From assembly GCA_903834925.1 (NCBI GenBank), contig CAILLA010000146.1, positions 1-64,000 of the forward strand: a stretch of DNA of 64,000 nt, given 5' to 3'. Origin of the DNA: an uncultured Schlesneria sp. Its GTDB lineage: Bacteria; Planctomycetota; Planctomycetia; Planctomycetales; Planctomycetaceae. The notes beneath the pieces are model-generated. The model was not told the DNA's origin. It searched no databases and worked only from the letters and a program-made list of their open reading frames with translations. Shown here in pieces: positions 37,177 through 46,404 of this stretch; the stretch's first letter is position 1, and each line of letters begins with the position of its first letter. The position numbers and the translations under genes are program-made.

Positions 37177-40104
37177 ATGAGTTCGTCATCGATATCAGAA
37201 GGCTCGGCACCACAGGAGGAGCCGGAACAGACGTATCGACTCGCTCAAGAATCACCGATTGCTCCCGAGGGGATTCAGCCGCCGCCCCCAGTCAAAAAAT
37301 ACGTCTCAAAAAAGCCACCGAAACCAACCACCTCGAATCTTGTCGCTCTGATCGGCTTCAATTTGTTGGTGTTTATCACGAGCGTCTGCGTGATGACGCT
37401 GGAATTAACCGCCTCACGCTTGATCGGTAAGCACGTTGGTTCCTCGCTCTACACATGGACATCGGTCATTGGCGTTGTACTGGCCGGGATCACGCTAGGA
37501 AACTGGTTAGGGGGGTGGTTGGCCGATCGATTTGATCGCGGGCGTTCGCTTGCATGGATGTATCTTCTTGCCAGCCTGTCGTGCGGCAGTGTGCTGTGGT
37601 TGGATCAACTGGTTGCCAATATCCCACGCCCCGATTCATTAAGTTGGCCAGCCTGGGTGCTGACATTGGTCGCCCTGATCTTTTTGCTGCCTGCCTTGGC
37701 GTTAGGAACGACATCGCCACTGGTGGCAAGCATGGCCCTGGATCGAAGTTCTAAAACTGGCTCGACCGTTGGGAACGTCTATGCGTGGGGAGCTCTCGGA
37801 TCGATTGTCGGGACATTTCTGACGGGATTTTACTTGATTGATGTCTGGGGTACGCGATCAATCATTGGACTGACTGCCGTAACACTGGCACTTCTTGCAG
37901 TGATTGTTGTGGGAACGCGTCAGGTTTTCCGAACAGCGGTCGTCCTTGGCTGGCTGCAGTTGCTCGGCTGGATGATGCTGTTCGCCACATCACAATCGAA
38001 TGTCCTTGCTTCAGCGGGGTACGCGATGGGTCAGTGCCTTTCGTTAGCACAATCGCAACAAGTGGCCGCTGAGACTCAAGAAAAGTGGAAGACATATGGC
38101 GGTCAGATTGGTGACAAATTTCACGAGATCGGCCTGATTCTGAGATTGCGCGATGACCCACTGAATCAATATCACGATGAGAGCAACTATTCCGATATCC
38201 TTGTCAGTGACACTGTACTTAACGACAAGACGATCAAAATGCTGCGGCTCGATAAGCTAATCCACAGCTATTACGACCCGGACGATCCGACGTCCCTGCA
38301 TTATGAATACGAAAAAGTCTACGCTGCTGTGACCAAGAAAGTGGCGGCACCGTCAAATCTGGAACCGTTAGTTTTGCCGCTGAATGGGTTATCCGGGGTG
38401 ACGGTGACTAATCAGGATTTACCCGATGGAGTTGTCCTCGATGAAACAAATCAGTCGTTGCGGATCGAACGACCCTCGAACGAAGTATTTACGCGGCTAC
38501 TCGCACTCGCTCCAGAGGCGAGCTATTGGAAAGCGGTTGAACAACTGCAGTTGGAGACAAGCAAGCGACTCTGGGGCGGGTTTTCGTCGGTCAGTCTGAC
38601 GACGTTACCGGAAGGCGTCGTGATCCCTGACGACTTTGGTTCGACTATTCGACATGACGAATCGCTTCAAGTCTTAATTGCATATCAGCCACTTTCCAAA
38701 GACGATCGGGACCGGTTAATCGCAAACACTCGTTCGGCAGTTTGGCATCAGGCCATTGCAAAGCTTTCGCGGGAATCGCGACGATCAACCGCATGCTTTT
38801 TCGGGGGTGGCGGATTCATCTTTCCCCGATGGTTTCTGCAAGAATTTCCCGGAAGCACGCGGATTGATGTCGCGGAGTTGGACCCGGCCGTCCATCAAGC
38901 CGTCAAAGCAGAAATGGGCCTGACTCCTGAACTAGAAACGCGGATTCATACGACAATTGGCGATGCACGGAATTTCGTTGACGACCTGCTCCGAGCAAAT
39001 GGACAACGCCGAAGTCGCGGCGAGACGCCAGTGAATTATGACTTTGTCTACGCCGACGCCTTCAATGACTTCAGTATCCCATGGCACCTGACGACTCGCG
39101 AGTTTCTGCAGAAAACGAACGAACTGATGAGCGATCGAGGTGTGTTTCAAGCGAACATTATCGATATCTATCCTCGCACCGAATACCCCGGCACGTCGGT
39201 TGGTGTGGCCGAAGCAGAATATTCCGGTCGATTACCGATGGGAGTTCTGCTCGACGACACTCGACGAGATAAGCTTGTCCCCGCAGCCAAGCCGTTCGCA
39301 CCACTGGAAGTCATGGAACTGGTGTCCAACCGATACCGGCTGCGTGTTCCGCGAACACTCACCCCCACTGAAGAACAGAAGTTACTAACGGTCACCTGGC
39401 CCCCGTTGAAGAAGCGAACGGACTTTGACGTTTCGAAAGGGTTTCAGCCTGAAATCAACGTTACTGACGAAAAAGAAGGTTGGGCAAAGGCGATCTCGGA
39501 ACTTGCGAAGCAGTCGCAAAAGAGAATGCCGTACGTCGGTACGATTCCAGAACAACTCGAAGCATCCGGCGGGAAACTTGAAGGCTGGGTTCCGGCAGTC
39601 TCACCGTTTGAGTTTGTCGAGGTCTATCGAATTGGCGGCGACCGGCACATTCTTGGGTTTCGTGGGATCGTTTCCGAAGATGCTGCGCAAAAGTTGATCC
39701 AGCTAGATCCATCAAACAAGACCTGGTCTGAAGCGGTAACGACTGCCGCAAGACGATCGCGAGTCAGTGCGCCCGGCCGTTTCATGGGACGTTATGTCGC
39801 AACTGCAGCAATGGTCTTCCCCAACATCTACCTGTTTAGCACATCATTCCAGCAACCAGATGCGAGCCGAGACACGTTCGTCATGGTTTGTTCGCGTCAG
39901 CCAATCGATCTGAAATCTCTGGACGACACGGGCGAATGGACGGGTGGCCCATTCGCGTCGTTACAGACAGAGCCGGGTCGATCGGAATCGACACTGAGCG
40001 GCCAGATGAGTGCTGTGCTCGCACTCGCCGAAGGCCAGATCCTGACCGATGACTTCGCCCCCGTCGATAACCTGCTCGTTCCGGTCTTCATGTCGCAAGA
40101 GTGA
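37177..40104 (+). CDS. fused membrane / spermidine-synthase-like protein with repeat insertions
   Basis: 975 aa from the ATG at 37177 (GGAAG upstream). A Pro-rich cytoplasmic leader is followed by seven to eight transmembrane segments (residues about 55-280), including TLELTASRLIGKHVGSSLYTW typical of 'fused spermidine synthase' proteins. The SAM/aminopropyl-binding domain follows: GYAMGQC junction, LRLDKLIHSYYDPDDP near 358, motif I FFGGGGFIFPRWF near 541, VAELDPAV near 565, and FVYADAFNDFSIP near 623. Two insertions (residues about 388-536 and 702-863) each hold two copies of a repeat ending xxWxxAxxxLxxxSxR. Whether it makes polyamines is unknown; many relatives do not. Confidence 0.85.
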   Translation: MSSSSISEGSAPQEEPEQTYRLAQESPIAPEGIQPPPPVKKYVSKKPPKPTTSNLVALIGFNLLVFITSVCVMTLELTASRLIGKHVGSSLYTWTSVIGVVLAGITLGNWLGGWLADRFDRGRSLAWMYLLASLSCGSVLWLDQLVANIPRPDSLSWPAWVLTLVALIFLLPALALGTTSPLVASMALDRSSKTGSTVGNVYAWGALGSIVGTFLTGFYLIDVWGTRSIIGLTAVTLALLAVIVVGTRQVFRTAVVLGWLQLLGWMMLFATSQSNVLASAGYAMGQCLSLAQSQQVAAETQEKWKTYGGQIGDKFHEIGLILRLRDDPLNQYHDESNYSDILVSDTVLNDKTIKMLRLDKLIHSYYDPDDPTSLHYEYEKVYAAVTKKVAAPSNLEPLVLPLNGLSGVTVTNQDLPDGVVLDETNQSLRIERPSNEVFTRLLALAPEASYWKAVEQLQLETSKRLWGGFSSVSLTTLPEGVVIPDDFGSTIRHDESLQVLIAYQPLSKDDRDRLIANTRSAVWHQAIAKLSRESRRSTACFFGGGGFIFPRWFLQEFPGSTRIDVAELDPAVHQAVKAEMGLTPELETRIHTTIGDARNFVDDLLRANGQRRSRGETPVNYDFVYADAFNDFSIPWHLTTREFLQKTNELMSDRGVFQANIIDIYPRTEYPGTSVGVAEAEYSGRLPMGVLLDDTRRDKLVPAAKPFAPLEVMELVSNRYRLRVPRTLTPTEEQKLLTVTWPPLKKRTDFDVSKGFQPEINVTDEKEGWAKAISELAKQSQKRMPYVGTIPEQLEASGGKLEGWVPAVSPFEFVEVYRIGGDRHILGFRGIVSEDAAQKLIQLDPSNKTWSEAVTTAARRSRVSAPGRFMGRYVATAAMVFPNIYLFSTSFQQPDASRDTFVMVCSRQPIDLKSLDDTGEWTGGPFASLQTEPGRSESTLSGQMSAVLALAEGQILTDDFAPVDNLLVPVFMSQE

Positions 40105-40167
40105 TCGATTTGAACTCACAAGATCACTGTCTGAGCTAAGTTACGAACGAAGCCGGGATTGACCGAT

Positions 40168-40193
40168 TTGCGGCTCGTGACTACAAGCCGCAA
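40168..40193. repeat. intergenic hairpin
   Basis: TTGCGGCT, 10-base loop, AGCCGCAA: a perfect 8-bp stem between the spermidine-synthase-like gene and the TPR gene. It resembles the CTGCGGCT/AGCCGCAG hairpin at 12946 and may be the same REP class. Confidence 0.6.
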
Positions 40194-40234
40194 TGACAAT
40201 TTTGGATTTTGGATTGTGGCAAGGAGTGCCAACG

Positions 40235-41503
40235 ATGCGACGCTATGGATTTGTGACGATTCTGGGGTTGATCATCGGTTGTAGCGGAGTGAAAACCGCT
40301 CCGTCGATCGTGAAGGATGCGCCAGTTCAAGAGATTGCGGTACCAGCCGAAGTGGCCCCCTTTTTTGAACGGGGCGAACTCGCAAAAGCCGTCGAGGCGT
40401 TAACGGCCATGATCAGAAGGCAGCCTCAAGATGTTACGCTGTATTCACTTCGCGCAACGGCGAATCACCGAATGGGCAACAGTGATCAAGCCCTCGCGGA
40501 TCTGGATCAGGCCATCAAACTAGACAGTCAGGATGCCAGACTCTTCAACAATCGCGGCTTCGTTCGACTGGGGATGGAACAGTTTCAAGCGGCCATTGCA
40601 GACTTCAACAAAGCGACGGAACTCTCGCCAAAATTTACGAACGTCTACAACAATCGCGGGCTGCTATATATTGCTCAGCAGCATTACAACGACGCGATTG
40701 TCGAATTCAATCATGCAATCGAATTCGATCCGCAATACGTCGACGCTTACAACAATCGGGGATTCGCCGAACTGGAAGCAGGGCAAATCGAGCGAGCGTT
40801 GGACGATTTCAACGTGGCGATTCAGCTCAATCCAAAATATGTCAACGCATTTAACAATCGCGGCCTATTGCGTGCCCAGGCTGGTGACTTCGAGAACGCT
40901 GTGATCGATTTCACCCAGGCGATGATGCTCGACCCACTCAATCCCAAGTACTACGAACATCGAGCTGAGGTCTACTTGCGGCAGGGAACTGCCGACAAGG
41001 CGGTCGCCGATGAAAGAAAAATCGCCTGGCTGCTCCAATTACATGATTTCGGGGCCAGACTCGCGACCTCAACGCGCCCTGCACGTGAACTGACACAACG
41101 GGCTCGCCACTGCCTGGACGTGAACGATTTTGAGAGCGCCATGAAGGATCTGAATCGAGCTGTTTCACTGGACCCAAGCTCTGCCGAAGCACTGTCTGCC
41201 CGTTCCAATCTGCATCTGCGGAAAAAGTCGACGCAGAATGCCAAAGCAGACGCCGAAGCGTCACTGGCAATCGAACCGAACCAGGAAGCATTTTCGGTTT
41301 TGGGTGATGTATTCCTGAGTCTTGGTGATTACGACAAAGCAATCGAAAACTTTGCGAATGCACGTCGCGTCGATCCGAGCGTAGCCGAAGCGTATTACGC
41401 GAAATCAAAAGTATTGGCCGCTCAGGGGCAGGTCGAGAAGGCAAACGACACCTTGCAGCAGGCTTTGGTCCTCGACCCGGATGTCGAAAGCCGGTTGCGT
41501 TGA
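40235..41503 (+). CDS. TPR-repeat lipoprotein
   Basis: 422 aa from the ATG at 40235, with AAGGAG nine bases upstream. The leader MRRYGFVTILGLIIGC ends in a lipobox (LIIGC), so it is probably anchored to a membrane as a lipoprotein. At least nine 34-residue TPR units follow, with repeated segments such as NNRGLLYIAQQHYNDAIVEF and NNRGFAELEAGQIERALDDF. It is a protein-protein scaffold in the periplasm or on the outer membrane. The phosphoesterase gene follows at 41619. Confidence 0.9.
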   Translation: MRRYGFVTILGLIIGCSGVKTAPSIVKDAPVQEIAVPAEVAPFFERGELAKAVEALTAMIRRQPQDVTLYSLRATANHRMGNSDQALADLDQAIKLDSQDARLFNNRGFVRLGMEQFQAAIADFNKATELSPKFTNVYNNRGLLYIAQQHYNDAIVEFNHAIEFDPQYVDAYNNRGFAELEAGQIERALDDFNVAIQLNPKYVNAFNNRGLLRAQAGDFENAVIDFTQAMMLDPLNPKYYEHRAEVYLRQGTADKAVADERKIAWLLQLHDFGARLATSTRPARELTQRARHCLDVNDFESAMKDLNRAVSLDPSSAEALSARSNLHLRKKSTQNAKADAEASLAIEPNQEAFSVLGDVFLSLGDYDKAIENFANARRVDPSVAEAYYAKSKVLAAQGQVEKANDTLQQALVLDPDVESRLR

Positions 41504-41618
41504 CCGACGAGCGATCGGAGACGAGAGTATTCCGACAAGGTTGCGGCTTGACGCTTTTGGGCAGTCAGCGACTACGGTTCTCTCAATTCATCTCGGTTTC
41601 ATTGCAGGTCAGAAGTTC

Positions 41619-42440
41619 ATGTCCACGGTTCAGTTCAAGACAAAAATCAACGGACCAATTGCCGTGATCGGCGATTTACATGGTCAAACCGAAAAGCTCT
41701 CAATCTTATTGGATCGCCTGCGTCAGACTCCTGATTTTGACCGACGCTGGGTCGTCTTTATTGGCGATTTTGTCGATCGCGGGCCTGACGCAAAAGCCGG
41801 AATCGAAATGGTTCTGGAGTTCATGAAGACCCATCAGCGAACGACTGCCATCATGGGGAATCACGAGTTTGCGATGTGCTCGGCCCTCGGTTGGCTCCCT
41901 GTCAGTGAAACGTCAAGCTGGGGTGATCGCTGGATCGAACATTACAACTCGGAAACAACGTTTTCGTCCTACGGTGCCAAGAAAGGTGACCTGAAGGACC
42001 TTGCTGAAAAAGTTCCCGCCTCCCATCGTGAATTCCTGGTCGAACTCCCATGGTGTGTCGAACATCCGCAGTTGCTGTTTGTTCACGCCGGCCTTGATCC
42101 GAACATGCCGTTCAAAGTCCAGTTGAGGATTCTTCATCAAACGGATTACTTGTTGAACCGACCTCAGTGGCTCTGCGAAAAATCATTCGTCGACATGGAT
42201 CCACCTGCGGACTGCCCATTCACGGTCGTTTCCGGGCACGTCAAGGTCAGTAAAGCGGTGATTCGTCCCCGACGAATCCTCGTCGATACGACAGGTGGCG
42301 ATAGTGGTGAACTGAGTTGTGTGCTGATGCCGGAAAAACGAGTCATCACCTCTGCCAAAAATGAGCCGCCAATCAACCTGGAACAGGTCGCATCGACAAG
42401 CGACATTGGTGCATCAAAATGGTGGAAGTTCTGGGGTTGA
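41619..42440 (+). CDS. metallophosphoesterase (PPP-type phosphatase)
   Basis: 273 aa from the ATG at 41619; an upstream-extended ORF overlaps the TPR gene in another frame and is rejected. Metal-binding motifs GDLHGQ near 18, FIGDFVDRGPDAK near 47, IMGNHEFAM near 78, LLFVHAGLDPN near 150 and VVSGHVKVS near 206 define the calcineurin-like PPP family (PrpA/ApaH type). It may dephosphorylate Ser/Thr proteins or dinucleotides. The short gap to the isochorismatase-like gene suggests co-transcription. Confidence 0.9.
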   Translation: MSTVQFKTKINGPIAVIGDLHGQTEKLSILLDRLRQTPDFDRRWVVFIGDFVDRGPDAKAGIEMVLEFMKTHQRTTAIMGNHEFAMCSALGWLPVSETSSWGDRWIEHYNSETTFSSYGAKKGDLKDLAEKVPASHREFLVELPWCVEHPQLLFVHAGLDPNMPFKVQLRILHQTDYLLNRPQWLCEKSFVDMDPPADCPFTVVSGHVKVSKAVIRPRRILVDTTGGDSGELSCVLMPEKRVITSAKNEPPINLEQVASTSDIGASKWWKFWG

Positions 42441-42468
42441 ATGTTGCGAGCACCGAGGGAAGAGTCGA

Positions 42469-43041
42469 ATGAATGTTCTGCGCAGTCCTGAGTTATTGCA
42501 TCGAAGTTCCAGTCGTCTGCTAATTGTTGACGTTCAAGTAAAGCTGGTCGCTTCACTGGAAGAATCGACCCAAAAAAGACTGCTCGAAGCCTGTCGGTTT
42601 CTCGTCGAGGGAGCAAGGACGATGGGAATTCCGGTCATTGCGACCGAGCAATATCCACAAGGTCTGGGTCCGACAGTTTCGTCATTGACGGAATTCGCCA
42701 ATTCTCGTCCCACGAAAAAACGATTCAGTGCCGTCGAATGCTCGGGCTTGCCAACGGCTGCCGATGACGACCGGTTTCAGGTTGTCGTCGCGGGAATGGA
42801 AACGCACGTCTGTGTGCTGCAAACCGTGCTTGATCTGCTTGCGTCAGGGTATCAGACATTCGTCGCACTCGACGCTGTCTCGGCACGAAGATCGATCGAC
42901 CATGAAGTGGCCATACAACGAATGGCCAATTCAGGAGCGATCATCACGACTGCGGAATCTGCGTTGTTCGAATGGTGCGAGTCCGCTGAATCGCCCGAGT
43001 TCAAACAACTGAGTTCGCTTGTCAAATCGCGGCCGCTCTAA
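42469..43041 (+). CDS. isochorismatase-family cysteine hydrolase
   Basis: 190 aa from the ATG at 42469 (GGAAGAG upstream). Catalytic triad: Asp in LLIVDVQVKL near residue 18, Lys in RPTKKRFSAVEC near 80, and Cys in VAGMETHVCVLQT near 114 with the usual cis-peptide before it. IPVIATEQYPQGLGPTV is characteristic of the ycaC/isochorismatase-like subgroup. It is probably an amidohydrolase; the substrate is unknown. Confidence 0.9.
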   Translation: MNVLRSPELLHRSSSRLLIVDVQVKLVASLEESTQKRLLEACRFLVEGARTMGIPVIATEQYPQGLGPTVSSLTEFANSRPTKKRFSAVECSGLPTAADDDRFQVVVAGMETHVCVLQTVLDLLASGYQTFVALDAVSARRSIDHEVAIQRMANSGAIITTAESALFEWCESAESPEFKQLSSLVKSRPL

Positions 43042-43153
43042 GTCATCGTACTCCGATTCACGATGATCCTTCACGACGTTGACCTGTCTGGTTACGATTG
43101 CAGTCGATCAAGAGTCGCACCAAACCGTTCTCGTCAGACAAGACTTTTCCGTT

Positions 43154-44062
43154 ATGGATTCTCTGCAACGATTCATCGACGCCGAGACTTTGAATCGACT
43201 CAAAGGACTCGAACTTAAGGCGAGGCTGATTGTCGAGGGATACGTTTCCGGAATGCACAAAAGCCCGTATCACGGGTTTTCGGTTGAATTCGCAGAACAT
43301 CGCGAATACGTTCCCGGCGACGATCTGCGTTATGTCGACTGGAAAGTGTTTGGTAAGTCCGATCGTATCTACCTGAAGCAGTATGACGAAGAGACCAATT
43401 TCGTCTGCCATCTGCTGGTCGATACAAGCGAATCGATGACCTACAAATCCGAAAAGGCAAAGTTCTCAAAACTGGAATATGCCCAGTACGTCGCCGCGTC
43501 GTTTGCCTATTTGATTATTCATCAGCAAGACGCGGTGGGTCTGGCGACATTTGATTCCTCGGTCAATCAGTTTCTGCGGCCAGGGAGTACCGCTGCACAG
43601 CTAAGGCAACTTTGCCATACCTTGGAACAAAGTCCCCGCCAGGGCGAATCCGCAATCGGTCCAATCTTTCACGACTTGGCCGAGCGGATTAAACGTCGTG
43701 GTTTAGTTGTGATCCTCAGCGATTTCTTCGACGACCCTGAAACCTTAATGATGGGTCTGAAGCATTTTCGGCATCGTCGACACGACGTCGTTCTGCTGCA
43801 AGTGATCGATCCCGCAGAGCAGGATTTTTCCTTCGTCGATCCGACGTTGTTCAAGGGCCTGGAAAATCTGGGCGAGCAACTGACGGAACCCCGAGCGTTG
43901 AAAAAAGCCTATCAACGAGAATTCGAAGCATTTTTGAATACAATCAAGTCAGGAGCACGGGACCTGCACATGGATTACGTCCTAATGCGAACCGACTTAC
44001 CTCTTGAAGTCGCTCTTCACGAATTTCTCTCACGACGAATGTACAAAGCGGGCCGCAGATAG
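43154..44062 (+). CDS. DUF58 domain protein
   Basis: 302 aa from the ATG at 43154. The family hallmark EHREYVPGDDLRYVDWKVFG is near residue 60, followed by a vWA-like region (HLLVDTSESM, a DxSxS MIDAS, near 98; GLVVILSDFFDDPE near 185). DUF58 proteins pair with MoxR ATPases and membrane vWA proteins in surface-assembly or stress operons; its likely partner at 33231 is not adjacent. It is the last gene of the run from the TPR gene and is followed by a GGTAGGAC palindrome. Confidence 0.92.
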   Translation: MDSLQRFIDAETLNRLKGLELKARLIVEGYVSGMHKSPYHGFSVEFAEHREYVPGDDLRYVDWKVFGKSDRIYLKQYDEETNFVCHLLVDTSESMTYKSEKAKFSKLEYAQYVAASFAYLIIHQQDAVGLATFDSSVNQFLRPGSTAAQLRQLCHTLEQSPRQGESAIGPIFHDLAERIKRRGLVVILSDFFDDPETLMMGLKHFRHRRHDVVLLQVIDPAEQDFSFVDPTLFKGLENLGEQLTEPRALKKAYQREFEAFLNTIKSGARDLHMDYVLMRTDLPLEVALHEFLSRRMYKAGRR

Positions 44063-44070
44063 CGGGGTAG

Positions 44071-44097
44071 GGTAGGACGAGTCTTCGCAGTCCCACC
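44071..44097. repeat. GGTGGGAC palindrome, copy 2
   Basis: GGTAGGAC...GTCCCACC with the loop GAGTCTTCGCA, 9 bp after the DUF58 stop; related to 25351-25377, where the loop is nearly the same. Both copies lie directly after a stop codon. Confidence 0.65.
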
Positions 44098-44146
44098 AAA
44101 AGATCGAAATAATACCCACTACGAGGTCCTCACAAGAGTTGACCAA

Positions 44147-44204
44147 GTTGGCGAACTTCCTTTTTTACAGGCTTTTTGATGAGATGAAGTTGGCCAACTT
44201 CATC
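44147..44204. promoter_or_regulatory. paired AAGTTGGC palindromes
   Basis: 44183-44204 is a perfect 22-bp palindrome (GATGAAGTTGG/CCAACTTCATC). 44147-44160 (AAGTTGGCGAACTT) is a related 14-bp near-palindrome some 40 bp upstream. Two spaced copies of one dyad are typical of a dimeric repressor or activator operator. Confidence 0.5.
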
Positions 44205-44292
44205 ATTCTCCTCACTTTGTTACCTTCGCTTCCTTCTTGTCAAAATCTTCTTGTCCGTTTTGCGGTAGTCCCGCACCCAAAATTCGCTGTCA

Positions 44293-44428
44293 AAGTTCGA
44301 TCAAGTTCGACCGACTTCGACAATTCCTCGTAATTCATAGGGTTTTCGAAACGACTTTCCCTCTTTTCATCGTGTCAAAGTTCGATCGAGTTCGACGCAG
44401 TTCGACCGACTTCGATCAAGTTCGGATC
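44293..44428. repeat. 10-bp phased direct-repeat array
   Basis: Consensus AGTTCGAYCR repeats at exactly 10-bp spacing: three units at 44293-44322 and five at 44378-44428, separated by 55 bp. The spacing matches one DNA helical turn, so all units would face the same side. Confidence 0.75.
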
Positions 44429-44961
44429 ACATCGTTCCTTCCAGGCGAGCCGAGGATGTTAATCCTCGGATTCTTTTGAAATTGTCTGCTCTTGATGAAC
44501 TTAACGTTCGAATCGTCGCCAAAATTCCGCAGTTCATGGAACGGGATCTCCTGGCGACCCGCTTGTAGCGGCTCGCGACTTTCTCGGCGTGTCGCCGCCC
44601 CTGATTCTTTCAAAATTAAATAATAAAACGACAAGAACTTTACAACCAAACAGAGCCAGTGTCAATGCAAATTCTTGAAAATAAGATAAATGACGTCAAA
44701 CTTATTTGAGGATCGTTGTGGGGATATTGATCGCACTCGCATTGCAGTCGAAGGAAGATTTGAGAACGGAAAACGGACAACGCAGCGATTTGGTTGTTTT
44801 TCGCTCCTTTGTCGTCCCTTGTTCATTATCCGTTCGCGGATTTGCGAACTTGAGTGGAAATCGCTCCAATATGCAACGACCGCTTCAACCTGGGACTGCG
44901 GGGTCGTAAAAGTTCATTTCCGTCGTGAGCGACCTAAAAAAAGCCCTTGAGGAAGATCACC

Positions 44962-46404
44962 GTGGATGACGGAAGTTCAAATGTGGTAAAGGTGGAAGAT
45001 GTCCACGCTGAACAGGACGAAAAGAATCCTGCGGCGACTGTGACAAGAAAACGATTTGCTGTTGCTTTTTCATTTCCCGGCGAACATCGCAGGTATGTCG
45101 AGCAGATCGCCGATGCCTTAGCGGCAAAGTTGTCCAAGAGTCGCGTATTTTGCGATGGATACCACGAAGCGGAACTGGCCCGCCTGAATTTGGACACTCA
45201 CTTACAAAAGATTTACCATGACGATTCTGAGTTGATTGTTGTGGTGCTCTGTAAAGAGTACGACGAGAAGAAATGGTGCAGGCTCGAATCCCGGGCGATC
45301 CGCGATCTAATTGAAACAGGGCGGAGTGGTCACATCATGCCCGTGCGGATTGCGGAAGGCGACGTGAAAGGGGTTTTCGGAATTGATGGATGCGTTGAGG
45401 TCAAGGATCGCCCTGCGTCCGAAATCGCCGGCCTGATCCTCGAACGACTTTCGCAAATTACCGGGCAAAGCATTGTGTCGTTGCCATCATACTTTCCTCC
45501 GCTTGAGAAGCCACTTCAGGATGGCGAGCCGGCCAGCGAAACAGTGCCAGATGCCGCGAAGAAGAAACGGCAGGATGGCGTCAATCAGTTGAAAGCTGCC
45601 GTAATCGAGATCCTTCAATCAGAAAAGACGCTTGAGTTCATTTTGAAGCGAAATAAAATTTCGACGCAAACGTCTGCCTTCGAACTCGCCAAGAAAATGT
45701 TCGCGGTTGTTCCGACATACCACGACAATGCAGAGAAGTACTGCACCCCAATGTGCTTTCTCAAGAACTGCGACCCACAAGATACGCGGTTCGCTAAACC
45801 TCCTTCCGACGCGACAACTGCAATCTACGCGAATCTGTGGAAACTCGCAGCTTTACTTGCACCCGTTTCATTCGTGCTCGAGGACGACGATGCGATTAAC
45901 AAGATGGTGACAAGTGCCACAAGAAGCGCGAAAGTCGATAAGTCGAATCCAACGGTAAGTGGTGCCATCGTCGCAGGTCTCCTGGGACGCCAATTGGACC
46001 TTGATCACCGTGAGACGGTCATATCAAACGGCATTTACTGCTTCGATGGAAGCGAGATGCAGGGATTCGAGCGACTTTACACAAGCGGCGTGCCACCGTT
46101 GACCAACATCGCAGACGACGGTTTAGTTGACGCCGTTACCAGATCGTTAGCCCCGCAACTTGGCTTGCCTGCGGAAGCATCACCCCTCGACGTGAAGACT
46201 GAACTACGCGAGTTGGAAGGCCGCGGTTCATACGTATGCCTCTGTTTTAATCGAGTACTTCATCCAGATTCGGTGCAACGATTGAACAATGCGTTTCCGA
46301 ACCTGTACGTGATCATGAGCCACTCGAAGCTCGAATCAGACATTAATTCATTGGTATTTCGTCAAATCGCTCGTTTGCGAAAAACGGTTGGAGCAGAGGT
46401 ATGA
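44962..46404 (+). CDS. TIR-domain protein, first gene of the conflict-type operon
   Basis: 480 aa from the GTG at 44962 (AGGAAG six bases upstream; the TTG at 44947 overlaps that site). Residues about 32-150 form a TIR domain: RFAVAFSFPGEHRRYVEQIA (beta-A and box 1), CKEYDEKKWCRLE with the probable NADase Glu at about residue 109, and MPVRIAEG. A Lys-rich linker follows. Residues about 205-480 are not recognised but end in a Rossmann-like pattern (GSYVCLCFNRVLHPDSVQRL, LYVIMSHSKLE). This layout (effector plus C-terminal coupling region) fits the third component of MoxR-vWA ternary systems. Its TGA overlaps the MoxR ATG by 4 nt. Confidence 0.82.
   Translation: MDDGSSNVVKVEDVHAEQDEKNPAATVTRKRFAVAFSFPGEHRRYVEQIADALAAKLSKSRVFCDGYHEAELARLNLDTHLQKIYHDDSELIVVVLCKEYDEKKWCRLESRAIRDLIETGRSGHIMPVRIAEGDVKGVFGIDGCVEVKDRPASEIAGLILERLSQITGQSIVSLPSYFPPLEKPLQDGEPASETVPDAAKKKRQDGVNQLKAAVIEILQSEKTLEFILKRNKISTQTSAFELAKKMFAVVPTYHDNAEKYCTPMCFLKNCDPQDTRFAKPPSDATTAIYANLWKLAALLAPVSFVLEDDDAINKMVTSATRSAKVDKSNPTVSGAIVAGLLGRQLDLDHRETVISNGIYCFDGSEMQGFERLYTSGVPPLTNIADDGLVDAVTRSLAPQLGLPAEASPLDVKTELRELEGRGSYVCLCFNRVLHPDSVQRLNNAFPNLYVIMSHSKLESDINSLVFRQIARLRKTVGAEV

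Larger units (their letters stand above)
44063..44961. promoter_or_regulatory. 899-bp region upstream of the TIR operon
   Basis: No supported ORF. In order it holds: a palindrome (44071-44097), paired AAGTTGGC-type palindromes (44147-44204), and two blocks of a 10-bp direct repeat (44293-44322 and 44378-44428). About 500 bp of unremarkable sequence then runs up to the TIR start. It is dense in potential protein-binding sites, which suits a tightly controlled operon. Confidence 0.55.

Noticed and set aside
44139-44479. Small ORFs across the repeat-rich region before the TIR gene
   Set aside because: They consist mostly of translated 10-bp repeats (Phe-Asp/Ser-Ser runs) and palindromes, with no ribosome-binding sites.
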